Notes: generated from the sequence alone by a model not told the origin. DNA of 34,469 nucleotides from CAADGL01 sp964643885 (GCA_964643885.1 CAZXUI010000048.1:1-34469); one strand, 5' to 3'; numbered from the stretch's first letter, positions 7,221-16,551 are shown. Numbers and translations: made by a program.

Positions 7221-7415
7221 GAGCCGCGACCGTGAGAGAGCGGGCGAATTCGAACGCGTTTCCCGCGTCCACTCCGGACACACGGTGTCCGGGGTGGACA
7301 CGCCGAAGCGCGCACACCTGAGCGCAGCGCACCAGCGCCAGAGAAAGGCGGATGTCATCCGGCGCTTGCGCGGGGAGCGCGCCACCCCCAGCCCGCTCGC
7401 TCACGGTCGCGGCTC
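7221..7415. repeat. MITE-like palindromic repeat, copy 2
   Basis: About 195 bases with inverted 25-base ends: GAGCCGCGACCGTGAG at the left and CTCACGGTCGCGGCTC at the right, which pair almost perfectly. The core GGATGTCATCCGGCGCTTGC matches copy 1 (3483-3649). A partial extra left end (GAGCCGCGACTGTCCGC) lies at 7197-7213. It contains no gene and fills the space between the lipoprotein gene and the convergent endonuclease V gene. Confidence 0.78.
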
Positions 7416-7456
7416 GAATCGGGAGCGCAGCTCCGATCATGCGCGGGCGGTTGAGT

Positions 7457-8124
7457 TCAGCGTGCCCGCGCGCGCGTCACCAACTGATGCGCCAGCCGCG
7501 CCGGCTCCGGCAGGCGATACCGACCCACCGCCGCCAGCGTCATCCGCCGCGCCGAATCGAAATCGCACCGGTGCCCCGGGCTGACGAACAGCGGCCGCAC
7601 GCCGGCCCGCGTCCGCAGCACATCCCCGACCCGCTCCCCGTTGAGCATCAGCCGCGAGAACTCCCCCCGTCCCTTGCCGGGCTCCTCGAACTCGCCGCAC
7701 AGCCGCGATTTGGCCACGCCGACCGTCGGCCGCTCCAGCCACAGCCCCAGATGACACGCCAGCCCGAACCGCCGCGGATGGGCCAGCCCCTGTCCGTCAC
7801 ACAGCATCACGTCGAACTCGCCGCGCAGCTTCCTCAGCGCCGCCAACACGGCTGGCAGCTCGCGAAAACTCAGCAAGCCGGGAACATACGGAAAGCCGCA
7901 CCGGCGGCGCACGACGACTTGCTCGACAGCCTCCCCCCGCCCCGCATCCCACACGACCACCCCCGCGATCACTTCCCGCCCGTCCGGCGAAAAAGCCACG
8001 TCCGCCGCCGCGAAGCGCCGCAACGTGCCCGCCACCGGCTCCAGCCGCACACGCCCGGCCAGCGCCCGCTGCAACTCGATCGCGCTGGCTGTCCGCCGCG
8101 GCCAGCGATGCAGCGAAGCGAGCC

Positions 8125-8128
<4 letters not shown>
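7457..8128 (-). CDS. nfi: endonuclease V
   Basis: Endonuclease V cuts the second phosphodiester bond 3' of deaminated bases such as inosine and so starts repair of deaminated adenine. The 223-residue product carries the metal-binding acids in the right order and spacing: Asp43 (AADVAFS), Glu90 (LSFRELP) and Asp111 (LCDGQGLAHPRRFGLA), plus Lys140 (TVGVAKSRL) and the wedge motif PYVPG (Tyr81). Numbers match the Thermotoga maritima enzyme within one residue. The frame continues upstream, but the ATG at 8126-8128 overlaps the threonine aldolase TGA as ATGA, a typical coupled start, and it gives the usual family length. Confidence 0.95.
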
Positions 8129-9157
<1,029 letters not shown>

Positions 9158-9171
<14 letters not shown>

Positions 9172-10087
9172 TCTCGCGGCTCCAGCGCTTGGCGGTCTTC
9201 TGCACAAGGTTCTTGACGCGCTCGAGCTCCTTCTGCTTGAGCTGCGTGTTGGTTCCCTCCCAGAACTTGTCCGGCTTCACCTCGCGGATGCGGCAGATCT
9301 GCGTCACGGCCTTGTAGGTTATCAGGTGCCGCGCCGGGTCCTCGCCGCCCAGCTCACCCAGCATCTGCTCCGCCGCGGCGGGCGTACACTGCGTCAGCGC
9401 GGCCGCCGCCTCCGGCTCCTGTGCCGATCGATCCAGCAACCCCTGCACAGCCGTCGGCGTCGACAGCACCGCCAGCACCTCGTAGACGCGCTCGCGGACG
9501 GCCTGGTCCAGGTCCGGCCGCTCCAGCAGAGAGACCAGCGTCTGGTCGGCCGTCAGGATCACGAACTGCTCGATCACCTTGAGCGCCTTGTTCATGTCGG
9601 CCGCGCTGGCATCCGGTTTCTGAAGCACCGGCGCCAGCTCGCTGCTGAAGATCTGGTTGCGGTGTTGCTGGAAGACGAGGAACATCTTGTTCGCGAGCGA
9701 CTCGGGGTTGCCCGCCCCGCCCGCGCCGATCATGTCGATTTTCTCGCCGGCCGGACTGACGAAGACGATGTCCAGGTTGCTGTTCGGGCTCATGCCCCAC
9801 TTTTCGAGCAGGTCCTGGTGCTGGCTGCGCGAGATGCGGATCGGCACGAAGCGCTTGGCCTGTTCGAGCACGCGCCGGTCCTGAAACGCCCGCCGCTGGT
9901 CCTTCTCCGCGTCCGGCCGGTCGGAGGTCGGCCCGACCACGTAGAACATCATCGGCAGCAGGTTCTGCTGCGCCGTCGCGATGCCCTGCTTGACATCCCG
10001 CGTCCACTGAATCCCCCGCCCCGACTGCGCCTCCGCTGCCAGCACGCCGAGCACCAGCCATGCCGTCACCACTGCCGCGCGAATCAT
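9158..10087 (-). CDS. secreted thioredoxin-fold-like protein without CXXC
   Basis: The 309-residue product starts with a clear signal peptide (MIRAAVVTAWLVLGVLAAEA, cleavage near AEA-QS). Residues about 25-140 follow a thioredoxin-like layout: IQWTRDVKQGIATAQQN, a strand LLPMMFYVV, and later LDIVFVSPAGEKI. A CXXC redox pair is absent and the segment after MMFYVV carries an insertion rich in Asp and Arg. The remaining helical half (DLDQAVRERVYEVLAVLSTP) looks HEAT-like. Such proteins are common among exported planctomycete proteins. A role in binding or scaffolding is more likely than redox catalysis. It is the first gene of a minus-strand operon with threonine aldolase and endonuclease V. Confidence 0.75.
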
Positions 10088-10256
10088 GCCGCTTCTCCGT
10101 CAGGAAAGTCCCGTGTCACCGCCGCCCGTCCCCCGGCCCACGCAGGCGAGCCACCGGTGTCCCGGCCGGCCGCCGTGTCGCATGGTCGATTGTATCCGGC
10201 CCCGGGAGCGCATGCGAACAATCTGCTCCCAGTCGCGTCCGACGAACTCCGACGCC

Positions 10257-10316
10257 CCTCAATTCCTCAATCCCTCAATCCCTCAATCCCTTAATCCCTT
10301 AATCCCTTCATCCCTC
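10257..10316. repeat. 9-bp pyrimidine-rich tandem repeat, array 1
   Basis: About seven imperfect units of the 9-mer TCAATCCCT (later units TTAATCCCT) lie immediately upstream of the EamA transporter, in the 248-base gap with the divergent thioredoxin-like gene. The same unit recurs at 11451-11492, and a related GGTCCCTC unit at 13676-13707. There is no open frame of interest across it. Confidence 0.8.
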
Positions 10317-10335
10317 GCCCGCTATAGTCCCCCAG

Positions 10336-11286
10336 ATGTTCCCGTGGTCCGGAGAACTCTTCTCGCTGCTGTCCGCCCTCGCGTGGGCCTTCGCCGTCGT
10401 TCTGTTCAAGCGCTCCGGCGAAACGACGACGCCCATCGCCCTCAATCTCTTCAAGAACGTCGTCGGCCTGGCGCTGCTGGCGGTATCGCTGCCGCTGGCG
10501 ATGCGCCTGGCTCCCTTCCCGCCCGAGGCGCTCGGCGAGACGCTGCCGCGGGATATCCTCCTGCTCGTCCTCAGCGGCATCATCGGCATCGCCCTGGCCG
10601 ACACGGCCTTCTTCTACAGCCTCCGCCTGGTCGGCGTCGGCATCGTCTCCGTGGTCGACTGCTCCTATACGCCCTTCGTCATCCTTTTCTCGTGGGTTCT
10701 GCTGGGCGACGCCCTCGACCCGCTCCAATACGCCGGCACCGCCCTGATCCTGGTCGGCGTACTCGTCTCCTCGCGCCACGCACCGCTGCCGGACCGGACC
10801 GCCTGGCAGATGGCCGGCGGCGTCCTGGTCGGGACGCTCGGAATGGTTCTGATGGCGCTCGGCATCGTCATGGTCAAGCGCGTGCTCGAGGTCTGGCCGA
10901 CCATTCCGGCCACGCTCGTGCGCCTGCTGGCCGGCACGGCCGCGCTCGCGCTCTTCGTCTCGTTCACGCGCGAGCGCTGCGAAGTGTGGCGCGTCTTTCG
11001 CCCCTCGCGCACCTGGCACTACCTGCTGCCCGCCTCCGTGCTCGGCAGCTACGTCGCACTGCTGCTCTGGATCGCGGGCTACAAGTACACGCAGCATGCC
11101 TCAATCGCGGCCGTCCTGAACCAGACGACCGTCATCTTCATGCTGCTGCTGGCGACGGTCTGGCTGCGCGAGCCGCTCACCGGCCGCAAGCTGCTGGCGA
11201 TCTCGCTGGCGGCGGCCGGCGTGCTGCTCGTGACGCTCAACGACGCCATCCTGGCCCTTATCAGGACCTGGGGGACCGGCCTTTGA
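10336..11286 (+). CDS. EamA/DMT-family transporter
   Basis: A 316-residue integral inner-membrane protein with about ten hydrophobic helices in two halves, each an EamA domain (LLSALAWAFAVVLFKRSGE near the start; VLVGTLGMVLMALGIVMVKR opening the second half), as in drug/metabolite exporters. The repeat-specific pattern LADTAFFYSLRLVG ... SYTPFVILFSWVLLGD and its counterpart VLNQTTVIFMLLLATVWLRE are typical. Substrate cannot be inferred. The last codons (RTWGTGL) and the TGA stop fall within the first copy of a 23-base dispersed repeat (11270-11292), so the C-terminus may have been replaced or trimmed by that repeat. The 9-bp array sits directly upstream. Confidence 0.9.
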   Translation: MFPWSGELFSLLSALAWAFAVVLFKRSGETTTPIALNLFKNVVGLALLAVSLPLAMRLAPFPPEALGETLPRDILLLVLSGIIGIALADTAFFYSLRLVGVGIVSVVDCSYTPFVILFSWVLLGDALDPLQYAGTALILVGVLVSSRHAPLPDRTAWQMAGGVLVGTLGMVLMALGIVMVKRVLEVWPTIPATLVRLLAGTAALALFVSFTRERCEVWRVFRPSRTWHYLLPASVLGSYVALLLWIAGYKYTQHASIAAVLNQTTVIFMLLLATVWLREPLTGRKLLAISLAAAGVLLVTLNDAILALIRTWGTGL

Positions 11287-11425
11287 CCGGTCGAGTCTTG
11301 CACGGGCAAGCTTGCGCCTGCCCATGCCACCCCGAATGCGCGATCGGTCGCTGGCCGGCCGATTGGGGGACCGGTCTCTGACCGGTCATCGAGTCGTTCT
11401 GCTGGGGGACCGGTCTCTGACCGGT
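11270..11425. repeat. three copies of a palindromic GGGGGACCGGTCTCTGACCGGT repeat
   Basis: Copies at 11270-11292 (variant ACCGGCCTTTGACCGGTC), 11365-11387 and 11404-11425. Each has two ACCGGT palindromes around TCT and a preceding run of five G. The first copy supplies the transporter stop codon. A degenerate relative (GGGAGACCGTTCCTGACCGG) appears near 21508. The segments between copies show no gene. Confidence 0.72.
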
Positions 11426-11450
11426 TCGCTTTCGTCGAGCACCGCCCCCC

Positions 11451-11492
11451 TTAATCCCTCAATCCCTCAATCCCTGAATCCCTGAATCCCTC
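11451..11492. repeat. 9-bp pyrimidine-rich tandem repeat, array 2
   Basis: Four to five units of TCAATCCCT or TGAATCCCT, the same unit as at 10257-10316. It lies between the ACCGGT repeats and the leader of the Tyr-rich peptide gene. Confidence 0.78.
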
Positions 11493-11528
11493 TCCCCCTA
11501 ACCTCCCCCGCCACCTGTGTCTATATGC

Positions 11529-11550
11529 CGGGCGGGCCACGAACCGCCCG
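11529..11550 (+). promoter_or_regulatory. leader hairpin before the Tyr-rich peptide gene
   Basis: CGGGCGG-GCCACGAA-CCGCCCG is a perfect 7-bp stem with an 8-base loop, ending 13 bases before the GAAAGGAG ribosome-binding site (11564-11571). There is no T-run, so it is not a terminator; it could stabilise the mRNA 5' end or mark a leader. Role is inference. Confidence 0.4.
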
Positions 11551-11577
11551 CCCGCGAGAACCCGAAAGGAGCGCCCC

Positions 11578-11802
11578 ATGGTCCGCATCGCCCGCAAGCT
11601 CACGCTGTTTGGCCTCGTCGCCGCGGCCTGCCTCCAGGTCAGCATCGCCTGCACCGACCCGCTCGGCGGCTTCGACAGCTTCGGCGGCTTCTTCAGCGAC
11701 TCCTACTATTACGAGTCCTACGGCTACTACGACGACTACGGCTACTGCTGCTACGGGGACGACTACTACTACGACGACGGCTGGGGCTGGTGGTGGCCGT
11801 AA
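11578..11802 (+). CDS. exported Tyr/Asp/Gly-rich small protein
   Basis: A 74-residue product with a strong ribosome-binding site (GAAAGGAG, 6 bases from the ATG). Residues 1-25 form a signal peptide (MVRIARKLTLFGLVAAACL) with possible cleavage at SIA-C; the lipobox is imperfect because Ser occupies -3. The mature part is extremely biased: nearly half of it is Tyr, Asp, Gly or Trp (SYYYESYGYYDDYGYCCYGD, then GWGWWWP). I know no named family. The composition suggests an extracellular, aggregation-prone or surface-adhesive peptide. The long low-complexity run could in principle be a chance frame, but the ribosome-binding site, signal peptide and clean stop argue for a real gene. Confidence 0.68.
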   Translation: MVRIARKLTLFGLVAAACLQVSIACTDPLGGFDSFGGFFSDSYYYESYGYYDDYGYCCYGDDYYYDDGWGWWWP

Positions 11803-12101
11803 TCCGGCCCGCCGCGCCCTGCGTCTGAATCTCTGACTCGCCCCTCACTGCCGGCCGCGACGCCGCCGATCGGTTCGCCGCCGGCAGCTTCCGCGCGTCC
11901 GATCTTTCCTCGCGCCGCATCCCCGCGCCGCCGCCCGGCCGGGCCGACTGTCCGCTAATCCCGCTCGCGATCTCGCCCCGCTGCTTGCCGACCGGTGCGC
12001 CGCGCTCGGCCGAGCGCGCGATTTTCTTGCCCCCGCGCGCATTCGTATCCCATGTTTGATCCGGTCAGTCACTTCCCTCTTTTTGAACCGGAGAGATTTT
12101 C
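11803..12101. other. gene-free leader region of flagellin
   Basis: I find no gene, and no convincing sigma-28 or sigma-54 promoter. The final 50 bases are AT-richer and end with CCGGAGAG, 7 bases before the flagellin ATG, as its ribosome-binding site. Confidence 0.5.
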
Positions 12102-13505
12102 ATGGGTCTGACAGTCACAAACGTAAACACACTTTCACTTCTCAACATCCTGAACCGGACATCGCAGTCGCAGAGCGACTCGCTGACACGGCTCTCGACA
12201 GGCTCGCGGATCAACAGCGGAGCCGACGACCCGGCCGGCCTGCTCGCCATGCGAAGCCTCGAGACCGCACTCACCGCCACCGACGCAGCCATCACCAACA
12301 ACCAGCGAACCGATTCGATGCTCAAGGTCGCCGACAACGCCTTCGGCGAAATCGCCTCGCTGCTGGGTGAGATCCAGTCGCTCGCGCAGGCGTCGACGAA
12401 CTCCGGCGGCCTGAGCCCCAGCGAAGTCGCGGCTAACCAGGCCCAGATCGACAGCGCCATCGCAGCCATCGACCGCATCATCGGCACCACGGAATTCAAC
12501 GGTCAGAAGCTGCTCGACGGCTCGCTCGGCATCGACGTCGACGGCGTCAACGCGACCAACATCAGCGACGTCCAGATCTTCAGCCGCAACACGCAGGCCG
12601 GCAGCGTGACGCTCAATATCTCGCGCCAGTCGGCCGCCGAGCTCGCCAGCGCCGTCGTCGCCAGCGGCGCCAGCTTCGCCCTCAACGGCGATACGCAGCT
12701 CCAGATCACCGGCAAGGAAGGTACGGTCGTCGTCGATGTCGCCTCCAGCGCCACGCTCGACCAGATCCGCCAGCAGATCAACGACTACAAAGCCCAGACC
12801 GGCGTCTCCGCCGTCGTCACCGGCAATGATCTCGTCGTCAACAGCACCGATTACGGCTCGCGCGCCTTCGTTCGCGTCAGCCGGCTCTCCGGGGCGGATA
12901 ACGTCGCGGCCTCGGTCGAGGACGACGGCGCCGATGCGGCCGTCACGATCAACGGCCAGTCGGCCGCGGTCGACGGCCTGAACGTCAGCTTCAACTCCAA
13001 CGGCCTGAGCCTCTCGTTCAACATCACCGAGGCGTACAACACGTCCGGCGGCTCGACCAGCTTCACCGTCACGACCGACGGCGGCGCGACCTTCCAGCTC
13101 GGCACCGAAGCCAGCACCCGCGCCACGATCGGTATCGACAGCCTCTATTCACAGAAGCTGGGCGCCTCGGACCTCGGCTACCTCAGCTCGCTCAAGAGCG
13201 GCGGCGCCAACGACCTGCTCAAGGACCCCGGCAAGGCTGCCCAGATCGCGGCCAAGGCCGCCTCGCAGGTCGCTTCCGTCCAGGGCCGCATCGGTGGGTT
13301 CCAGAAGTTCCAGGTCGGCACGGCCCTCAGCCAGCAGAACGCTGCCAAGGAAAGTCTGACCTCCGCCCTCGGCGCCATCCGCGACGTCGACTACGCGGCC
13401 GAGACCGCCGAACTGAACCGCACGAACGTGCTGCTCCAGTCGGCCATCTCGCTGCTCGGCATCGCCAACCAGCAGTCCAGCCAGATTCTGGCCCTGCTGC
13501 GGTAA
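12102..13505 (+). CDS. fliC: flagellin
   Basis: The 467-residue filament subunit. Residues 1-140 are the conserved N-terminal D0/D1 coiled-coil (NILNRTSQSQSDSLTRLSTG, SGADDPAGLLAMRSL, EFNGQKLLDG). About residues 370-467 form the matching C-terminal helix pair (QVASVQGRIGGFQKFQVG, DVDYAAETAELNRTNVL, ending SSQILALLR). The middle 230 residues are the variable exposed domain, rich in Thr, Ser, Asn and Asp, and include a flagellin hook-IN-like stretch (TLDQIRQQINDYKAQTGVSA). There is almost no cysteine and no signal peptide, as expected for export by the flagellar type III system. A strong terminator follows (13567-13616). It converges on motA-motB. Confidence 0.96.
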   Translation: MGLTVTNVNTLSLLNILNRTSQSQSDSLTRLSTGSRINSGADDPAGLLAMRSLETALTATDAAITNNQRTDSMLKVADNAFGEIASLLGEIQSLAQASTNSGGLSPSEVAANQAQIDSAIAAIDRIIGTTEFNGQKLLDGSLGIDVDGVNATNISDVQIFSRNTQAGSVTLNISRQSAAELASAVVASGASFALNGDTQLQITGKEGTVVVDVASSATLDQIRQQINDYKAQTGVSAVVTGNDLVVNSTDYGSRAFVRVSRLSGADNVAASVEDDGADAAVTINGQSAAVDGLNVSFNSNGLSLSFNITEAYNTSGGSTSFTVTTDGGATFQLGTEASTRATIGIDSLYSQKLGASDLGYLSSLKSGGANDLLKDPGKAAQIAAKAASQVASVQGRIGGFQKFQVGTALSQQNAAKESLTSALGAIRDVDYAAETAELNRTNVLLQSAISLLGIANQQSSQILALLR

Positions 13506-13566
13506 CGACACCTGACCCGGCTCCTGCCAGTGCGTGAATCCGCGCACCGGCAGAGCCTCTGTTCGA

Positions 13567-13616
13567 GTGCTGCTGGTGCGCGACTCCCTTGCCGCATCAG
13601 CAGCACCGCCTTTTTT
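13567..13616 (+). terminator. Rho-independent terminator of flagellin
   Basis: A 14-bp stem (13567-13580 with 13593-13606, one G-U pair), a 12-base loop, then CGCC and six T. It starts 62 bases after the flagellin stop. Only the plus strand has a T-run, so it serves flagellin and not the convergent motB. Confidence 0.88.
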
Positions 13617-13675
13617 CTGGCGCATCCGCTGCGTGATGGATGTGTCTACGACTCCCCCGCCACACTGCTCCGCCC

Positions 13676-13707
13676 CTTGGTCCCTCGGTCCCTCGTTCCC
13701 TCCGTCT
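13676..13707. repeat. 9-bp GGTCCCTC-type tandem repeat, array 3
   Basis: Three to four units (TTGGTCCCT, CGGTCCCTC, GTTCCCTCC) between the flagellin terminator and the motB 3' end; a diverged version of the arrays at 10257 and 11451. Confidence 0.55.
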
Positions 13708-13715
13708 CCGCCCGC

Positions 13716-14435
13716 CTACGGCCGAAACTCGTTCACCAGCCGGTCCGTCTGAAGCAGCTCCACCAGGTCGTTCTGCTTCTTTTCCCACAGCGTGTACGCA
13801 TTCGACGACACCGGCTGATTCGTCCCCGACGATGCCACCAGGATCCGCTGCGCGTCGATCCCCGCCTCCACCAATACCGCCGCCACATTCTCCGCCCGCC
13901 GGTACGCCAGCTCGTAGTGCGTGCGATAGGTGCTGCCGTCCAGGGGATAATTGCTCGCGTGGCCGCGCACCTCGATCTGCGTGTTGTACCCGCGAATCGT
14001 CTCCGCCAGCTCCAGCAGCTTCGCCCGCTGCTCCGCCCCGACCTCCGTCGACAGCCGCTCGAACTGCACCGGCCCGCCCACGGCGTAATAATTCGCCGGC
14101 CGCATCTGCTCCACGTTCGGCTTCTCGCCCCGCAGCCCGTCCACGTCCGTCTGACTGAAATCCTCCGGCTTGATGGGCACGATCAGCATCTCGGTGAAGT
14201 CGACGTTCGCCGGAATCGTCACGTCCTGATCCAGCGGCACGCCGCGCACGTCCCCGGAGAACCCGAACGCGTCGCGGATCGACTCGAGCACTGCGAACAG
14301 CTCATCCTGCCGCTTGATCTCGCTCAGCGACATCAGCAGCACGAAGAACACCAGCAGGTTCGTGACCATGTCGCCGTAGGTCGCCAGCCACAGCGGACAG
14401 GTCGGCTCCTCGGGTTTCTTCTTGGCAACGGCCAT
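13716..14435 (-). CDS. motB: flagellar motor stator protein MotB
   Basis: A 239-residue stator subunit that anchors the motor to peptidoglycan. One N-terminal transmembrane helix (about residues 16-38, LATYGDMVTNLLVFFVLLMS) contains Asp22, the proton- or cation-binding aspartate of MotB. After a periplasmic linker, residues about 125-230 are an OmpA-like peptidoglycan-binding domain (IEVRGHASNYP, ELAYRRAENVAAVLVEAGID, RILVASSGTNQP). It lies 12 bases after motA on the same strand, so the two are an operon; the flagellin gene converges on it. Confidence 0.94.
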   Translation of the reverse strand: MAVAKKKPEEPTCPLWLATYGDMVTNLLVFFVLLMSLSEIKRQDELFAVLESIRDAFGFSGDVRGVPLDQDVTIPANVDFTEMLIVPIKPEDFSQTDVDGLRGEKPNVEQMRPANYYAVGGPVQFERLSTEVGAEQRAKLLELAETIRGYNTQIEVRGHASNYPLDGSTYRTHYELAYRRAENVAAVLVEAGIDAQRILVASSGTNQPVSSNAYTLWEKKQNDLVELLQTDRLVNEFRP

Positions 14436-14447
14436 CGCCCCCGCCCC

Positions 14448-15224
14448 TTACTCGTCCGAAGCCTCGACCACGACCCGCTGCCGCTGATCCAGGAACGCCA
14501 GTAATTTCTGCTGCACGATGCGCGGGTTGTCACCCGCCTGAATGCTCATCACGCCCCGCACGATCAGGATCTTCGACGCGACCTCTTCGCTGCTGCGATA
14601 CGCCAGCTTGTCGGCGATCGGCGAGGCGAACATGTTGCAGATCACCGAGCCGTAGAAGGTCGTGATCAGCGCCACCGCCATCGACGGCCCCAGCGTCGCC
14701 GGGTCGTTCAGGTTCTTGAGCATCAGGATCAGGCCGATCAGTGTTCCGATCATGCCGAAGGCCGGGCCGTACTTGCACATGTTGTCGAACAGAGCCTTGC
14801 CCGTCATGTGACGCTCCATGAGCGTCTCGACTTCCTGCTCCATCGCCGCCTGGATCACGCCCGGGTCCTGCCCGTCGATCGCCATCCGCAGCCCGCGTGT
14901 CATGAACTCGTCGTACTCGCCGCTCGAAAGATGCGACTCGAGGCTCAGAATCCCGTCGCGCCGCGCCACTTCCGCCAGCTTGACGAGCTGCCGCACGTGA
15001 ATCACCGGGTCCAGCGGCCGCGTGAAGAATGCCTTCTTGACCACGCCGATGATCTTGAAGACGCGCCCAAGCGGGAAGCTGACGAGTGCCGCGGCCACCG
15101 TGCCGCCCACGACGATCAGCACCGAAGGGACGTCGACGAAGGTCAGGATCGACCCGTTCGACATGATGGCCCAGGTCACCATGCCCCAGGCCAGCAGGAT
15201 TCCGATGATTGTGGCAATGTCCAT
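14448..15224 (-). CDS. motA: flagellar motor stator protein MotA
   Basis: The 258-residue membrane partner of MotB; together they form the ion channel that drives flagellar rotation. Four hydrophobic segments are seen: two near the N-terminus (IATIIGILLAWGMVTWAIMS; VLIVVGGTVAAALVSF) and two after the cytoplasmic loop (YGPAFGMIGTLIGLILMLKN with the conserved Pro; MAVALITTFYGSVICNMF). The loop contains the RRDGILSLE and AMEQEVETLMERH motifs typical of the family. Start at ATG 15222-15224; 23 further open codons upstream show no similarity. It is the promoter-proximal gene of motA-motB. Confidence 0.94.
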   Translation of the reverse strand: MDIATIIGILLAWGMVTWAIMSNGSILTFVDVPSVLIVVGGTVAAALVSFPLGRVFKIIGVVKKAFFTRPLDPVIHVRQLVKLAEVARRDGILSLESHLSSGEYDEFMTRGLRMAIDGQDPGVIQAAMEQEVETLMERHMTGKALFDNMCKYGPAFGMIGTLIGLILMLKNLNDPATLGPSMAVALITTFYGSVICNMFASPIADKLAYRSSEEVASKILIVRGVMSIQAGDNPRIVQQKLLAFLDQRQRVVVEASDE

Positions 15225-15366
15225 GGCGGGTCGTGTTCTCTTTGAACACCTGGCGCCGGCTGGACTCCACGGGCCGGCCGATCGAGCGCCCAACGTGGTT
15301 ATCGAGTCATGCCGCAGCGTCGTTGAATAGCACGCAGGCGGCCGGCCGGCCGCTTCTTGCGCGTCG

Positions 15367-16551
15367 CTACCGCGGCGGCTCGGCCGCCGGTCCGGAAATG
15401 TGTGCCTGCACCTGGGCCAGCTCCTGCCGCGCCAGCTCGCGCTGCGAATCGAGCGACAGTTCCTCCAGTGCCGCCGCCAGGTGCCCCGCCGCCCGCTGAT
15501 AGGCGTGCAGGTAGCGGCCGTAGATCAGCCCCAGCATCAGCCGCACCTGTGCCTGGTCCGCGGCGCTCGGATAGGCCGCCAGGAACGCCTCGTAGGCGTG
15601 GGCGGCCTCGGAGTAGTCGCGCTGCTGGGCCAGGTGGTTGGCCAGCTCGAGCTGCTGGCGGCGCGGCAGAACATGCGCCGCGTCGAGCTTGAGAAGCTGC
15701 CGATAAAGCTGGACCGCCTCCGTCAGATCGTGCTCCGAGATGCGGTCGACGATCTCCTCGCGAAGCTGCTCGACCGGCGAGAGCCGCAGCGGCTCGATCG
15801 GCCGCGAGCCGCGCTCTTCCATCCGCACCGGCCGGGCCGCCGGTGGCGACCACACGTCGGCGGCAAGGCCGCCGCGCTGCCGCCAGCGCTTGAAGACCGC
15901 CAGCAGGTCGAACTGGTTGCGCGGCAGGGCGCGGACCGCCAGCAGCAGCATCGGCACGAGGAAGCCGAAGGCGTACCCGGCCAGGTGGGCCGAATAGGCC
16001 ACGTTGGAGACCATCCCGCTGCTGCGGTCCAGGGCGGGCGCGAAGACGTTGTCCCACAGGATGATCTTGATGACGATCAGCAGCATCGCCGGAAGCTGAA
16101 AGGTCGTCACGATGAACATCCACAGCAGCATGGTGATGTGCACGCGCGGATACAGCACCAGGAACGCGGTCGTCACCGCCGCGATCGCTCCGGACGCGCC
16201 GAGAATCGGATTGTCGTTGAACTGCGCGAAGACCACGCCGGCGAACACGCCGCCCGCCAGGTAGAACAGCACATAAGGCAGGTTGCCCAGCCGGTCGCAC
16301 ACGGCGTTGCCGAAGATCCACAGAAACAGCATGTTCCCCGCCAGGTGGGCCAGGTCGCCGTGCAGAAACTGGTAGGTGATGTACTGGCTCAGGCTCGGGA
16401 CCGACGCGTTGAGCGTGAAGTACGACTTGAAGCCTGGCCAGGCGATCAGCACATCCGTGACGAAAAAGATCAGCACGTTCAGCGCGATCAGCACCCAGTT
16501 GCCGATCGGCGGCCGCCGCGGCCGGACATCGGTCCCGATCGGAATCAGCAT
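15367..16551 (-). CDS. rhomboid-family intramembrane serine protease with TPR tail
   Basis: A 394-residue protein. Residues about 15-205 are a six- or seven-helix rhomboid domain: HGDLAHLAGNMLFLW (His64, His69 and Asn73), the nucleophile Ser120 in GASGA, and the base His189 in YSAHLAGYAFGF. All catalytic residues are present, so an active protease that cuts transmembrane segments is likely. A linker leads to a cytoplasmic C-terminal region (about 255-394) of TPR-like helix pairs (DLTEAVQLYRQLLKLD, DYSEAAHAYEAFLAAYP), probably for protein binding. It is followed upstream by the zinc-ribbon/HEAT gene on the same strand. Confidence 0.9.
   Translation of the reverse strand: MLIPIGTDVRPRRPPIGNWVLIALNVLIFFVTDVLIAWPGFKSYFTLNASVPSLSQYITYQFLHGDLAHLAGNMLFLWIFGNAVCDRLGNLPYVLFYLAGGVFAGVVFAQFNDNPILGASGAIAAVTTAFLVLYPRVHITMLLWMFIVTTFQLPAMLLIVIKIILWDNVFAPALDRSSGMVSNVAYSAHLAGYAFGFLVPMLLLAVRALPRNQFDLLAVFKRWRQRGGLAADVWSPPAARPVRMEERGSRPIEPLRLSPVEQLREEIVDRISEHDLTEAVQLYRQLLKLDAAHVLPRRQQLELANHLAQQRDYSEAAHAYEAFLAAYPSAADQAQVRLMLGLIYGRYLHAYQRAAGHLAAALEELSLDSQRELARQELAQVQAHISGPAAEPPR

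Noticed and set aside
10257..10316. CRISPR array
   Set aside because: Units are 9 bases with no spacers, and no cas genes are in the window.
11950..12101. Sigma-28 or sigma-54 promoter for flagellin
   Set aside because: I looked for TAAA-N15-GCCGATAA and TGGCAC-N5-TTGC type elements and found no acceptable match.
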